DNA of 64,000 bases, from assembly GCA_013397845.1 (NCBI GenBank), contig VZTG01004619.1, positions 372,001 to 436,000 of the forward strand, written 5' to 3'. The stretch's first letter is position 1. Every line of letters begins with the position of its first letter. The DNA comes from Melanocharis versteri (Eukaryota; Chordata; Aves; Passeriformes; Melanocharitidae). The position numbers and the translations under genes are program-made. Under the pieces are notes generated by a model that worked only from the letters and a program-made list of their open reading frames with translations, did no database searches and had not been told where the DNA came from. Of this stretch, positions 23,454-36,800 are shown in pieces.

Positions 23454-25298
23454 GTAAGTGCCCATTATTTTCCTTTAGCTTCATTTTTTTAACTTTCTCA
23501 TAAATGACAATATACTGAAAGTTCTTCCGCTTCTCAGTTGTGATATTTTTTAATTTATTCAATTGACAAGCAAGCAAAAAAAGCCATTCTGATTTAAACC
23601 TTTGATATGAACCCTATGTCATACATCATGTCAAATCAGTCTAAAAATCTTTTTTCTTTTTTTTTTTTTGGACGGAAAGATATGGACAATGAGAATAGAG
23701 GAAATACGAATGGTAATTCAAGTTTAGTCATAATGTTACGGTTCAGAGTTTGTCCAGCTGTATTTTGCCTCTTATCTACAATAAGAAGAGCACAGACAGA
23801 CAAAAAAGGAGTGTTTGGTTTGGTTTTGGTTCTTTAAATATGATTTTTAAAACTGCTTTGGTAAGGCCTGAAGCTTTACAATTTTAGAGCTCAGTTTGAA
23901 CTACTGAAATTAGTTTGAATTTTGATACTGAAAATAGTAGATTAAAATTATTTAATCTTCTCTTATCATTGCACTGATAAACAATATTTTTTTATCATTT
24001 GTCTGCATCTGTCTTACATGACTAACCTTGAAGTGATCTGCCTGTGTAACAGTTTATTAGTGTGTCGAGCTTTTGTGATGTAACAGTCCCCCTAATGCCA
24101 AATGTAGCCATTTTTTATTATTTTACAGTTTCCACTGTGAGTTAACATATTTTGCCCCCAGGTTTGAAAAGGGGAGCTAAGAGAAAAAAAATAAAACAAA
24201 CAATTATAATCAGGGGAAGTCTGTTAATACAGATGTACAAGAGTATTAAATTCAAATAAAATATTTACAGAGGATAAGCAATGTTTTTGGTACACTATGC
24301 AATTTACATTTCAAGTAGGAACAACTAATCTTCCACACATTCTGGTTTATAATAACGAAACACACACACACCCCAATAGAAGGGAACAGAGTCTTCATTA
24401 GGAAACTATTTAAAAATAAATGCATGAATATAAATGATCTATTTGTATCCAAGCTCCAGCAGATCTAAAATGAAAGCCAAAAAGCAAGATGGTGTTGAAC
24501 AAAATTGCTTTCAAGAGCTGATTTATGTTGGGTTGTGGTACTGGAGTTATCCCCAGCTTATGAGTCCTGCATAACAGCAACAACAATATCAGCCTAACAG
24601 CAATGAAGATTTCTGCTTACTTAAATGGCTACTTACTTAATTTTCTAACAGTGCTGCTGGTACCAATTAAACACAAGTGCACATTAACTGCTATATAGAT
24701 GCTATTAGTTCTTCTTTTCCAGTTGGTAGCTCAAGACAAATAGCCAGGCTGCTCTTGTAAAGATCACTGTGTGAGTACATGATTTTTGGGCTTCCTGACA
24801 ATTTGGAGCAAGTGAGAATAAAATTATTTCAGTTGGTGTAAACATATGGTAAACTGATATGCATATTTTACCACACACCAAATTAAAAAATAAAGAATCT
24901 CACAAAGACCAATATATTTTTGTATGAGCACAGTTGCTTTTTGACCTGAGAAATGTCTTCAATTTAGGGGAAAAATCCCCAAACAAACATCAAAAAACCT
25001 CTGATAAAAATAGACATTTTTGAACTGAAGTTTTCAGTTTGAGTACAAAAATAGAGATGCCTATTTCTATCCAATTTTTTCCATTTCCCTTGAGTTTGCA
25101 CTAATAAAAATACAGAATCACTAAATGCTTTGGGTTTTAAGGGACCTTTAAAGAACATCTTGCCATGGACAGAGACATCTTCCACTACAACTTGTACTAT
25201 TATAATAAGATGAACAGAAAATTAAAAATATTTTAGAATCATCAAGCTGAATATTTCAATGAAATTTCACAGTATGTCTCCATCTCTAGCCACAAAAA

Positions 25299-25384
25299 TA
25301 TACACATATTTATACATGTACATATACACGCACACAAATTTTACATCTATTTATACATATATATTTAACACATATATTTATACT
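25299..25384. repeat. AT/CA-rich low-complexity stretch
   Basis: Irregular TATACA, CATATA and TATTTA units with a short CACGCACACA segment. A typical decayed dinucleotide microsatellite. Confidence 0.75.
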
Positions 25385-25572
25385 GTAAGTTTCTCTTATA
25401 AATTTGATACAATGTGGGTTTCTACATCTGAAAAAAATGCGGCTTTTAGCTTTTCTTCTTTTGTTTGAATGAAGAGAGTACTAAACCTGAGGTTCACTGG
25501 TGCATATACCCAGCAAGGGTCCAGGACCCAAGAGTTCAGAACATTTTATTTGCCAAATTAATTATTCCTTCT

Positions 25573-26314
25573 CCAAGCACAAATACAGGCTGGGGGGAGA
25601 ACAGATTGAGTGCAGCCCTGAGGAGAAGGACGCGGGGATCTTTGCTGGTGAGAATCCAAACCAAAAACATCAATGTGCATTTGCAGCCCCGAAACCCCAG
25701 GCTGCAACAAAAGCAGCGTGGCCAGCAGGGGATGTGGTTGTACCCCTGTACTCTTGTCCCACAAGACTCCGCCTGGAGCTGTGCTCAGGTCTGGGGCTCC
25801 CAGCGCAACAAACACATGGACCTGCTGGAGTGAGTCCAGAGGAGGCCATGAGGATGCTCGGAGGGCTGGGCCAGCTCTGCTATGGAGACGGGCTGAGACA
25901 GTCAAGGCTGTTCCACCTGGAGAAGAGAAGGCTTCAGAGAGACCTTAAAGCACCTGCCAGTACCTAAAGGGGCTACAGGAGAGCTGGAGAGGGACTTCAG
26001 CAAGGGCTTGGAGTGATGGGATGAGACCTAATGACTTTAAGTGGAAGAGCATAGGTTTAAATTAGACGTTAAGAAGAAATTCTTTAGTATGACAGGGTCG
26101 AGGCGCTGGCACAGACTGCCCAGAGCAAGTGTGATTGTCCCATACCAGGAAGTGTTCCAGGCCAGGTTGGATGGGGCTCTGAGTAATCTGGTCTAGTGAG
26201 AGGTGTGTGCCCATAACAGGGAGGTTAGAACTAGATGATCTTTAAGGGCCCTTCCAACCCAAACCAGTCCATGGTTCTATGATTCCATTATTTAGTGGTT
26301 CTGTGATTCTACTC
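25573..26314 (+). mobile_element. CR1 LINE, 5'-truncated (~740 bp)
   Basis: Sense-strand CR1. The first part translates as SKHKYRLGGEQIECSPEEKD, the conserved region after the CR1 reverse transcriptase, with 'AGCGTGGCCAGCAGGG' next. Then come 'CACCTGGAGAAGAGAAGGCT', 'GTACCTAAAGGGGCTACAGG', 'AAGAAGAAATTCTTTAGTATG', 'CCAGGCCAGGTTGGATGGGG', 'GAACTAGATGATCTTTAAGG' and the octamer tail (GTTCTATGATTCC, GTTCTGTGATTC). Several frameshifts break the ORF, so it is dead. Confidence 0.94.
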
Positions 26315-28147
26315 AATGGGATTGCCCCAAACGATTTCCTTTTTGGATCTTTATGAAATAGGGCATCTATTCAGCTATAGGGCAGCTATAGGGCAGATGA
26401 TACAATGCAAAATTTTTGTGTTTTATTTATTCCATCGAGATTCAAACTGCTGGAAGCTACCCAGGGCCTAGAGTAGTTTTACAGAAAAAATGCCCCTGTA
26501 TTGCACTGGTCGAGCTGTGTATCTGAGGACTTCCACAGTCACAGAGGTGAGCCTCTAACCTCTGAGCTAACAATCACCTTCCAAATATGGCCTTGGCTCT
26601 AAAGGCAGCCTGAAGCAGACAACATCGGCATTTTTCTTAGGTTATGGTAAGGTAGCTTTTTGTTTGTTTTGATGAGTTTATGGAAGTTCTCCTAGTCTTG
26701 ATTTAAATTTATCTCCCTCAATTACCTGCAGAACATGATTAAAATTACTACTTGCATACTTTGGCCAATATTTTGTATGTTTTCATTTATGTTGCAAATG
26801 CAAAAGCTTCTAGATCTTTAACAAACCTTTCCAAGTTGAGCTCTTTTGCATTTTGACTAGTAAAGCTAGTAAGAAAGGAAGATGTATAGGCTTTCATTTC
26901 AGTGACTTCCCATTCCACTCAGTGGAAAAGTTGGAGTTTTTTGAGGGGGAAAAAAGCATTCCAAATTTTTTCTCTCTTTTGATCTGAAATATCATTTGTT
27001 ATAAAATAAAAATAAAATAGGAAAAAAAAACACCAAAAAAAAAAAACCCACAAAACAAAACAAAACAAAAAAACCCCACCAAAAACCCCACATTTTCCTT
27101 AGCCAGAACTGGCTGTTCTGTCCCAAGTATGTATTATTCAAGTTTTGTGCACTGAAGTCTACAAAGTTCTGTGAATAACAAAATCCTGCTGGAGAGAGCC
27201 TGCTGTAGAATGTAGAATGCTTAGCGCCATCAAACCATCACATTTTCCAATCTATCTGTATGAAGTCCATGGTACTTGTGACACTACGAGTAGTTTTCCC
27301 TTATGGAGATAGAGCTACAGTGAACAGTTTATTGAAAGAGCTTTTTACTTTTTTTCCCCCAGTGTACACATAAATGCCTAACATTTGCTGCCAATTAAAA
27401 TAATAAACAAACAGCATAAACTGTATAGATTAGAAAAGAGTATAATTGCCCTTTTTAGTCATATAAATAAGTGGTTGTCTTGCTACAGGGAAGAGGTAAA
27501 CTAGACAGGAAGAGACAAACTAGACTGGAATTCATTTTCACCTCCCATGGTGAAATCTTTTATTGTTGTTTTTCTGTGCAACGATGGTGGAATGCAAAGC
27601 CTAAGTCTCAACAAAACAATTACGCTGCACTGATGTGTTCCCAGAATCGAAGCCATAGGCAAGCAACACTACTTACTGTCGGGCCCCAATTCAAGTCTCC
27701 TTACAGCCCTCTGGGCATTTCCAGACTAAATAGCTTTGAAAGGGGGAACAGCACATTAGCAGTCCCTCTGAGACAATCTGAGTAGAGTTACTGCATAAAA
27801 CCCGCAGTTTAAATTATGTTAATAGAGCTGCAAGCTGCAAAGAAATTATTTATCAGAACTAGTGCAAGACCCTAGAGTTTATGCATTTTTTACATGATAT
27901 TTCCATTCCCCCACTGCAGTCCCAGGTCTCTCGTACAAACCTTTATATGTCACCAGGAAAAGGGAATCTGTCATTTATATCATCTGTGCTTTGACCAGCT
28001 GTGGTTCTTTAACTCCAGTCATGCCAGGGCTTCTCTGTGTCTGTTCCACAGAGTGCATCAAGCCACTGCTAGTGCCACAGATGCATCAAAGCCTTCAGTT
28101 CCCTCCCAGCACGGGATGGAATGAGATAACATTCTGTGAATGATGAT
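26315..28147. other. AT-rich unique DNA, no gene seen
   Basis: Holds one A/C-rich tract. Near 26525-26577 the minus strand resembles a tRNA D-arm (TTAGCTCAGAGGTTAGAG) but lacks the rest of a tRNA. A good acceptor near 27916 (CCCCCACTGCAG) opens a frame to 28124 with no recognisable peptide. Confidence 0.6.
27002..27091 (+). repeat. A/C-rich, G-poor low-complexity tract
   Basis: A runs are interrupted by C, CC and CCCC, with one ACAAAACAAAACAAAAC segment. After the first 21 bases there is no G up to the end of the tract. Confidence 0.9.
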
Positions 28148-28296
28148 CTCTGCAAGTGTTCAAGGCCAGGTTGGATGAGGCTTTGAGCAACCTGGTCTAG
28201 TGCAAGGTGTCCCTACCCATGACAAAGCGGTTGGAACTAGATGATCTTTAAGATCCCTTCCAATGCAGACCATTCTATGACTCTCTGACTCTATGT
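28148..28296 (+). mobile_element. CR1 LINE 3'-end fragment
   Basis: Sense tail with 'GTGTTCAAGGCCAGGTTGG', 'GAGCAACCTGGTCTAGTG', 'GGTTGGAACTAGATGATC' and tail octamers (ATTCTATGACTCTCTGACTCTATG). It lies about 1.8 kb downstream of another sense CR1. The two have similar 3' ends but are separate insertions. Confidence 0.92.
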
Positions 28297-31200
28297 GTGA
28301 CAGATGGCAAAGACCATGGTTGTCCTCACTGCTGAGACATGCAAGGTAAAGTGTTTCAAAGGTACTGATGCATCTGCCTAAACTGGTGTCACATAAGTCA
28401 GGAATGTAATTTTCATATGTTTGGGAATGACTACTTTTTCACTGCATGTTATTATTTAAGAACTTGACCTTGGAGCACAACAGTATGAAATGACAATTGC
28501 CCAAGCCCAGGTTTCTCACAGTGAATGTATATCTATAGCAGCCTTCATGGATCAGAAAACAACAGTGAAAAAACCCCCAAGAACCGAGTGAGGATAGGGA
28601 TGAGATATGTATAAATTATCTGAAGTGACTCCCAAAAGGTTAATTAGTTTGTTTCTGGGACAACTATGTGCCAATCTCACTGATTATAAGAATGTTCACC
28701 AGAGGATGCTTCTGTTGGAAACAACTTGGCTTAAAGGAAAGAAAATTAGATTGTCTCCAGTCCCAATTTCATCCTCTCTGATTTCACAGTGCTCTGATTT
28801 TTCAGCTGCTGTAAGGAGGGAGAGCTGCTCAGCAGAATGCCATCTGAGATGACTGAATGGCATTGCTACAATGGCAAGAGGTTTGCATTCAAAATTTCAT
28901 CAAGAGAGACACTGCTGCATGGCAGGACCTGATTCCCACTTTACTAACACCAGTTCAAATCAGAAGGAAGACAATGAAGTCAACAGACTATCAAGAACAA
29001 TGTGGGTAGACCCACATTAAATGTGTGTGAAAATCAGTGGGAAAATGTAATGGCTCAACATATCTGTATGTACTTTTAAATTTGCAATTTGTGAAAATAC
29101 CAAGCATGAGAAAAATCAAAGGTAATCGCATAATATAAATGGGTCCATTTAGTTCTGACATTAAAAGATGGGTGTCATCTTCCTAGCTTTTAGGTCTCTA
29201 ATCATTTCATTCTACTTTTCCATTATTCATAGCCTTTCACAGTTTATTGAATTGCTCAAGACTACTCACCCTTTCTTTTTCATCTTTTCATTTTAGCTCT
29301 AAAATTTGTGTGTGCGTACAAGCTTAGGAAGAAATGTAAAAGAGCTACTTAACATTTGAAGGAGTGCTGCAAACAGTTATTTCAAGCCTTTTGTTCTAAA
29401 ATAAAATAAAAAGCCAAGGGAGGAGACTTTTCAAATTTGTTTCAGAAGAGTTTTTATCACTCAGGTTTAAGAGAAAGATTTTTCCCCCTGGCATAAGCCA
29501 TCATCAATCTGTGGTGCTGCTCTAATTTACACCACCTGAGGATTGGAAGTGACATAAAGTGAGCAACTAAAAAGAAAGAGTCTACACGTGACTAACATCT
29601 GTCACATCGCTTAATATACTGTTGTTCAAGGAATGAAGTGACAAGAATTGGTGTAGTGCCAAAAAAACAGTACAGGAGAAAAGCTTCGACTTCATAACTT
29701 ACTGCAAGTTTTCAATACTCCTGTAATTACCTTAGAAATTCAGCAAATAGAAATACAGGAGTACACGTTAGTATTAATGGAAAATGATTGGACACTTTTA
29801 GCAGATCTTTAATGATGAGCTGTTTGTAGGTAATTTTGAAGAATGACTTTTGCAGTCTCATGCAACCCAGCCCAAGGATCTCTTATAGGATCTTTCTCAT
29901 TGATAACTTGTATTTTCTTCTACTGATTTGCTGAGTAAAGTAAAGAGATTGTAAAACCAATCATTGAATACCATGAGAACACGGGGACAGTGCACGCATG
30001 CAATGGCATGCAGTCACCCAAACAAAAATCACTTTTTCTTTAGAAAAAATGCCTTGGGGAAGCTGTGGGCAGAAGCGGGTCTCAGGGTCTATATACCAAC
30101 AAAGAACTTTGCTCTGGATGCCTTGTGAATTGCCTTGGAAATGAGACCATAACCTTATGGATAATACAAGAAAAGAATTATAAGATTCTAACAAGATATC
30201 GCAGAAGAAATCCCACAGCCCCAAGAGCCCACAGGCAGAAGTCACTGTGTTGGTTAGTTAAGGTATACCTAAGTTCAAGATGTGCAGTATCATGACTGGC
30301 CCTCATACTTTATACTGTTAACAGAATATCACTAGTTATAGATGTAATACTGTGTGGGACAATTTCTTTTAAAACAATATATGAAGTTTTACGGTATGTC
30401 TACTTTAAGTTCTAATAGAAACAAGAAGACTGAAGCATAGAAAATGTGATCAAGATTGACAGTACTTGTACTAATAAAGGAATCCAGGGAAAGGAAGAGA
30501 ATATGTCAGCATAGGGAGAATCGACAAGTTTTGCAAGTTGATAACCTAAAAGCAGGTGATGGTCTCCTGCATTTTTAACTCTACAGCAAAAAAAGAACAA
30601 AAAATTTGTGTGTGTGTGTGTTGTCATTTACTCCTAGAAGAGCACTCAGACTCTTTCTGTACTGCATCAGTGCCAACCTATCAATAAACAGTAATGAAAA
30701 TAAGAATGTGTATAAATGTTCCTGGGGGACAACACCTTGTTGACTGAAAGTATCCATCTTTTTTACACCATCATGCAATATTTTCTTCAGGCATCACATG
30801 AAAAATAATACAAAGGAAACCTAGTTAGCATTAATGTGACAACTGCCTGAAGATATGCAATAAACAATTTTCCCTTAAATCCTTTCATTTTGGAGAAAAC
30901 CCTAAAATATATTTGCCCATAGTCAAGTCAAGCCAGGGAGCATTATTAATTATAGGGTCAAGTGAAACACAAAATTTCTTCCTTGTTAAAATGCTGCAAA
31001 AATATTTAAATTACTTAGAAGACACCTTTGAGCTGGATGATACACGTGTTTGTGTGGTCATACACCTGGTCTGAGAAAAAAACTATATAACCACGAGCTT
31101 TATTGCTCCAAAGACCATGACACCCTGATCATGCCTACAGTATTTCGGCTAAGAGCTGGATAATACCAGATTTTTGGAAGAGTGAGCTAAGTGAGGACCC

Positions 31201-33261
31201 TTCTGTCTTTGGACAATGTAGATTTAGTTGGATAATAATTTGATTACTCAAACAAAGTTGTACAATGCCCACTCCTTCTCCCAGCTACCATGATGGGGAG
31301 AACTGAAAGCAGATCTATAGAGATCTGTAGAAAGCAAATCTATAAAGAGAAATAAACCGATACATAAGAATCCGTTATTTCTGTCTGACACACATGTTGT
31401 TGATCATCATTTATCAAATTTAGAGCAAGTTAGAGTCCTGTTATGGCACCAGTTATTTCAAGAAAAAATCTTTCCAGACCTTCAGAGGCAGGCTGAGTCC
31501 CAATAAAAGTGCTAATGTGTGCTTTTCCTTATCCCTTATTTTCACATATTGTATTCATGGCTTCACAAATCCCAGGCTTACCCAAAATGGAGAGACACCC
31601 TCTCCAACAAAATGCAGGCATATACTACATGTGAGAATTTCCCTCTAAACACCCCATGGTTGTGCAATGCTATTTTGATGTACTGCTTCTGTAACAGAGT
31701 ATGGGTGCCCTTCTCCAGACTGCTCAACAGATGGCAAGGAAAAGTCATATATATGTCCTCAGCAGCTAACCCCATATGGGGCTTAAAAAAAAAATGCAGA
31801 AAGATACGGCAACATGACAGAATCCATTACTGGCTTTTAATCCTGATAGTGATGCAGAGCTGAGCCATGAGCACAGCTGTATGTGCCTTTGGGAGAACAC
31901 TGTGCCCAGCTCTAGTTCAGAAACAGATCATTAGAAGTAAATCAATATAACCTGCCGTTCTTCTTCACTCTGTCCTCTTTCAGAAAACTAATCAGCAGCA
32001 CAGTGCTGGATATTGAGAGCTATATTCTGGCTGTACCAATTCACATCAGACTGAAAAACAGAGGAAATCAGAAGCAGCAAAAAAGACAGTTTTTTCTTTC
32101 TACAGAAAACTGAGGGTAAAAAGTCACTTGCAAAGAAAATGTTCATGCTGTTTCCAGGATTTGAAAACCATGATGTGATAACCTGCATCTGTAATTTCTG
32201 TGCAGGAAGAGACAGAAGATTTTATTTTGCCCGTTAAAGCTTTTGAAGTGTTTTTATAATAGTGTTTCCATATTTTTGTGGCATACAGTAATATGTCAAG
32301 TCCTAAACATCATTTGTGATGCACAATAAAAGACCATTGTCATAAAAAACTTAAACATATTATTCTTTAGTATCCTTTTTTTTTGACTGAAAAAAAAAGG
32401 GATGAAGAGACCAGGTGTTTGTGTGAGGCTCTGCAAAATACAGACAATGCTGTGCTGAATTATGGAACCCCGATTGCCGAGCCCCTGCCCTAACTGTAGC
32501 ACAGTCCTTATCTTCCTGGTCTAGTGATCCTACAAAGGTCTCCATTGCTCTGAGCTAAACATTTCTGCCCTCTGAGAGATAGATGCTTTAGCAGAAGATC
32601 TGCTAAATTTTCAAAGTTACACACTGAACAATTTCTGGATCTCTCAAGAGCACCCCCAGTCCTCCTGGAACAGCTAGCTAAGAAACAGAATGTCACTTTT
32701 GTGAAAAAAATGTCACAGTTGAGGCAAAAAATCATTTTTAAAAAAGAACGAAATTTCTTGGCAAATATACGTAGGAAGGAAATTCAGTAGTATGTCTTGA
32801 TGGTCCCAAGAACAAGCTTTTGTATCCTGAAATACATTCATGGTAACTCTGTTGAGGTGAGTGCATCTCCACTCCGGGATCCTGGAGGGTCTCGCCTTCT
32901 GCTCACCTGAAATCTGATTGCTGATCTTCTGCACTGGTAGCTGGAGGCATTTTGACTAAGACAGAAAGTTTCTTGGAAGGCAGATCGGTGGGTGAGCTGG
33001 CAGGAACACAGGCAGGTTTGTTGTTAGCCCTGCTCCTCTTGAAATCTACATGCTTCCGAGGAACGTTTCACTTTGACAAATCGGCATTTTTCCAATGGGA
33101 AGCATTCTGTCAAAATACTTGTGCCCACTTCTGCTGCATCTTCATCCTTGTCACTCTTTGGCCTGATGGGAAAATTTGACTGCGGAGATTAGTGCAGATC
33201 AGCAGCTTTTTTCTCCAGGCAAGGTGTTGAACACATCATCCAGCCAAGTCCCTCATCCCTA
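28297..33261. other. AT-rich unique DNA, no gene seen
   Basis: About 5 kb with no recognised element. Contains a short (GT)n near 30606-30621 and small A/T runs. Frames up to 114 codons (31519-31863) have no domain. No promoter, RNA gene or CpG island. Confidence 0.65.
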
Positions 33262-33630
33262 TCATTGAATCAGATAATCATGGAATTATTTGGGTTGGAA
33301 AAGACCTTAAATCTCATCTAGTTCACGTCTCCTGCCATGGAAAGGGACAGCTTTGACTATACCAGGTTCTCCAAGCCCCATCCATCTTGGCTTTGAACAC
33401 TTCCAAGAAAGGGGCAGCTGCCACTTCTCTGGGCAACCTCTGCCAGTGCCAGTACTCTGACAGTAAAAGATTTCTTCCTAGTATCTAGTCTAAATCTACC
33501 CTCTTCTAGCTTAAGGCTTTTCCCCCTCGTCCTGTCAGTATACGCCCTTGCAAAAAGTCCCTCTCCAGTGTTCCTGTAGGTCCCCTTTAGGTGCTGGGGT
33601 CCTGTAGGTCCCTCTCAGGGTACTCTCCTT
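33262..33630 (-). mobile_element. CR1 LINE 3' segment (~370 bp)
   Basis: Antisense CR1. It has 'TTTGGGTTGGAAAAGACCTT', 'CCTGCCATGGAAAGGGACAG', 'AAGCCCCATCCATCTTGGC', 'ACTTCTCTGGGCAACCTCTG', 'AAGATTTCTTCCTAGTATCT', 'CCCCCTCGTCCTGTCAGTA' and 'AAAAAGTCCCTCTCCAG' in canonical order. A 13-base phrase (TCCTGTAGGTCCC) is repeated near the 5' boundary, perhaps a local duplication. Confidence 0.94.
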
Positions 33631-33816
33631 GGGCAATGTCAGTAGGACGTTACATAGGAAAAATTTTCTTGTGCTCCTCTGTTCCCAAACTCCTTTTACA
33701 CTATCCTGCCAGAATATATGCTATAGAAAAGGCACAGAAGTTATGTTTTGTCCCTTGACAACATTTATGGACCTCTTAGTAAGAGAACAGAGGTTGGGGG
33801 TGATTTTTGTTTACAG

Positions 33817-33855
33817 ACTCTAGTACAACGCCCTATCGCTTAGATGTAATAAAAT
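33817..33855 (+). CDS. Weak candidate 39-nt phase-1 exon
   Basis: Acceptor TGATTTTTGTTTACAG and donor GTGAGT bracket 39 bases. They are open only in the frame that starts with two bases of a split codon (SSTTPYRLDVIK). It contains two CpGs. Its phases (1 in, 1 out) match the candidate at 48917. I do not recognise the peptide, and chance is likely. Confidence 0.12.
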
Positions 33856-36800
33856 GTGAGTGCGTTATTTACAAATACTGCAGCAGATTTAATTACAGTT
33901 ACTTGCAAAAATATATGCCACTTGTTGCCACAATTATCAGGTACAATAGCAGACATCAAGCACTCTGCTGTTTTAATGAGAAATGGTCTCTTCATTCAGG
34001 TCCCTTTTTTGCCTCCAAAATGCAATTAGGAAACAGTGATTAGTTGAGCCAATTCCAAATTTTATTCAAATGAAAGCAATTTGGTTAGTTTGTAGGTCCA
34101 ATAGGTGATACTTTCTGAAGTCCCTAAAAGAATTAATTGCATTTTTCTACCCACACATGTTCTAGAGAGGGGAGAGATAAAAGTTCTCTTTCATGCAAAG
34201 GCTTTGTTTTTGACAGTGAAAATCATTTTTCCATAAAAGCCTATCATTAGGACCAGCCTGCAAGACTGTCTGAGAAATTTGTATCTGCACAGAACTGTTT
34301 CTTCCTTGGAGAAAATATTGTCCCCTAATATGCATAATGTTCCTCTACCTCTAAAACCCTCCAGCTGCTGACATTTTAACAAACTTCCCACAAATAAAGA
34401 TGTTCTTAAATGGTGAATTCTACTTTATGTCCAAATCCTGAAAGAAAACATTCAGATGTGTTCTAATAGCTTCTAGCAACTGATAAATCAGTGATGTGTT
34501 TATACGGGTGTGATTTTCTTATCTGCTTTGAAAAAGCACTTGGTCAAAAATCTCAGCTTCACAGTAAATACAGAACACCACTGCAGTTTAATTTTCAAAT
34601 GAGATCAGAGCCAGAAGCTGTGGCAGTATAATGACAATTCTGATGGCAGGATTAGTGATTTCAGCTCCTACCCAGAGCAATCAGAAAGATTTCTATTTAT
34701 AACTTAATTATTTCCACATTATTCTTTCTCAGGTATCCTAAGAGTTAAAGGTCGGAAAAAGAAACTGCAAGGTTGAAAGTAACCAAGAAAGTAAGGGCTT
34801 TAAAATGTTAAGATCAGTCATTCCTCAAATCTCTCACAGACTATTTCCACAAACCGAACCGGATTGATAGAAATGCTATTGTTTTATATGCATTGTGTGT
34901 ATATATACATAATAAGACTGGTTTATTTTTTTTTCTTTGAGTCTTGTCCAAATTCTGGTTACCTTCGGCCTACCTAGACTTCTACCTTAAGCATTAATGA
35001 GATGTCATTTTCTTTAATTTCTGTCCTAAATTGCTATAAAGTGCTCTATTAAACAGCTGCCCAAACCTGTCTCTGTTTTAAGTTGAGCAAAATAATAATG
35101 GATTTATATGCAGCATACAGACACAAGCAGTAGTTATGTTACACAGGTGCTAAAATCCCTATAATGAGAGAAAGTTATTAGCTGTGCAGACTGACCACCA
35201 GCTGTCTCAAAACAGATACAATAAGACTTAATAATAAATGCAAGGTTTTATTTGTGATTAAGGATGTTTTATGGGTTTGCCTTGAAATTTATCTCAGGAT
35301 TTTCTTGTGACTCTGCTTGCATGACAACTAAGTGAATAAAGGTTCACTGAAGTAAAAAATGGGTCTGTTTTCCCATGTTTTTCCCCTCCATGGAGCTGCA
35401 GAAGTAGCTGATCTGCATTCAGTCCCCAGTGAGGATGAAAACTCATTGCACATAGATGAAAAGTACAGCTTGAAAATGTTATTTTTGGTGGTGCTCTAAC
35501 CGGATTGTTCCTGTGTGATAATTAAGGTTGCTGCTAGAATTGCAATAATCAAATCAAGTCTGGAAGTATTGTTTTTCCTCAACACATCCATTCTTCTCTT
35601 ACTCTTTTGGACACCCACTCTTAGTGACATCTCAGGTTTTGAAATTTACACAGATGTATGGAATAAAAACCCATCAAATGTTCAGAGATTTGTCTTTTGT
35701 CTTTATAGTCCTCATCACTCACTAATGACACTCACAGACATGGCTTTGACTGTTTTCATTTTTTCTCCTCCACTCCCCCTATTTCATGTTGCACAAAGAG
35801 CTCTGAAACAAAGACTCATCAAAGTCATCATTACACTACATTTAACTGCACAGAACTGCCTTTCTCATCTATCAGATTTTTTAAACATTCCAAGTCCTTC
35901 TGCGTCTGGATTCCCTTTCATTATTCTGGCTTCTTTGACACCCATTGCTGACTATTTCTGCAATTGCCCTCCTCCTCTGTTCCCCTTTCTCAATTTTTTT
36001 CTGGGTCAAACACCATTATGCATAATCTTTCATTTGTTTGAATTCTAACAAAATAGCACTTTTAGTTATTGTTAACAAAATTAAAATTTTAAATGAGTTA
36101 TTGTTCACACTGATTTCCATACGTATAACTTCTTAGTCCCTTTTTTCCATTTTCAATGAGCAAAAAAAATCTTTGCTGGTCAACTATTTGTCTATATTTT
36201 TATTAAAGTGTAGATATGAAATAACCAGGAGATTTATTTTCATCATATTAACTGCAGAAATATCCATTACAAAGTCTTTTGTAATAGATAATAGTTTTTT
36301 ATAGGTAAAAAGCAGAATCTCTAATATAACACACTGTTATTCTATATACTTGTTTATTATTATATTAAATATTTAACACACAGATTTAAATCAGCATAAA
36401 ATAGGAGTGTGTCTGGTCACTTCTAGTCTAACATAAAATAGATGCCACATTGTTCTCTTCACAAGACAAGTGAGATGTATTTCTGAAAGTACTACTAAAA
36501 AGGATTCTGAACATGAAGAATTTTTCAAAGCATCTGGTGATATACTGTTGTCAGTTGTGTAAGGATAAGATGTACCACTTGATTGAGAGCAGCCATAATA
36601 AAATGCAAACACCTCTGACCTGAAGCAAGGTTAAAGACAAAATGCCCTTGTCCTAAAACACCCTATCACCCTCCCAAAGATCCTTCACAGTATTGTTTTA
36701 ACTCCAGGCTCTGAGTTTCGCCAGAGATTATCATCTGAAGCCCATTGCACAGGTCATTTACAGTTGCATGCTGATGCTTCCTTGTAAAACAGAAAAGGTT

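Larger units (their letters stand above)
22648..25572. other. AT-rich unique DNA with one exon candidate
   Basis: No repeat family is seen apart from the AT/CA stretch at 25299. A short (CA)n lies near 24359-24372 and a T run near 23655-23668. The only gene-like signal is the microexon candidate at 23409-23453. Frames are otherwise short. Confidence 0.6.

Noticed and set aside
26521..26580. tRNA-like D-arm on the minus strand (TTAGCTCAGAGGTTAGAG)
   Set aside because: No matching anticodon arm, T-arm or acceptor stem follows. It could be a very old tRNA-derived SINE but cannot be supported by eye.
33817..34043. Continuous 78-codon frame past the candidate donor at 33856
   Set aside because: No start codon at the edge and no domain. 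The spliced reading is also weak, so a full ORF was not called.
35515..36048. Longest open frame outside the transposons, 177 codons, plus strand
   Set aside because: It does not start at ATG, has F/L/S/T/P-rich composition from a pyrimidine-rich strand, shows no domain or membrane-protein pattern, and has no splice or promoter context.
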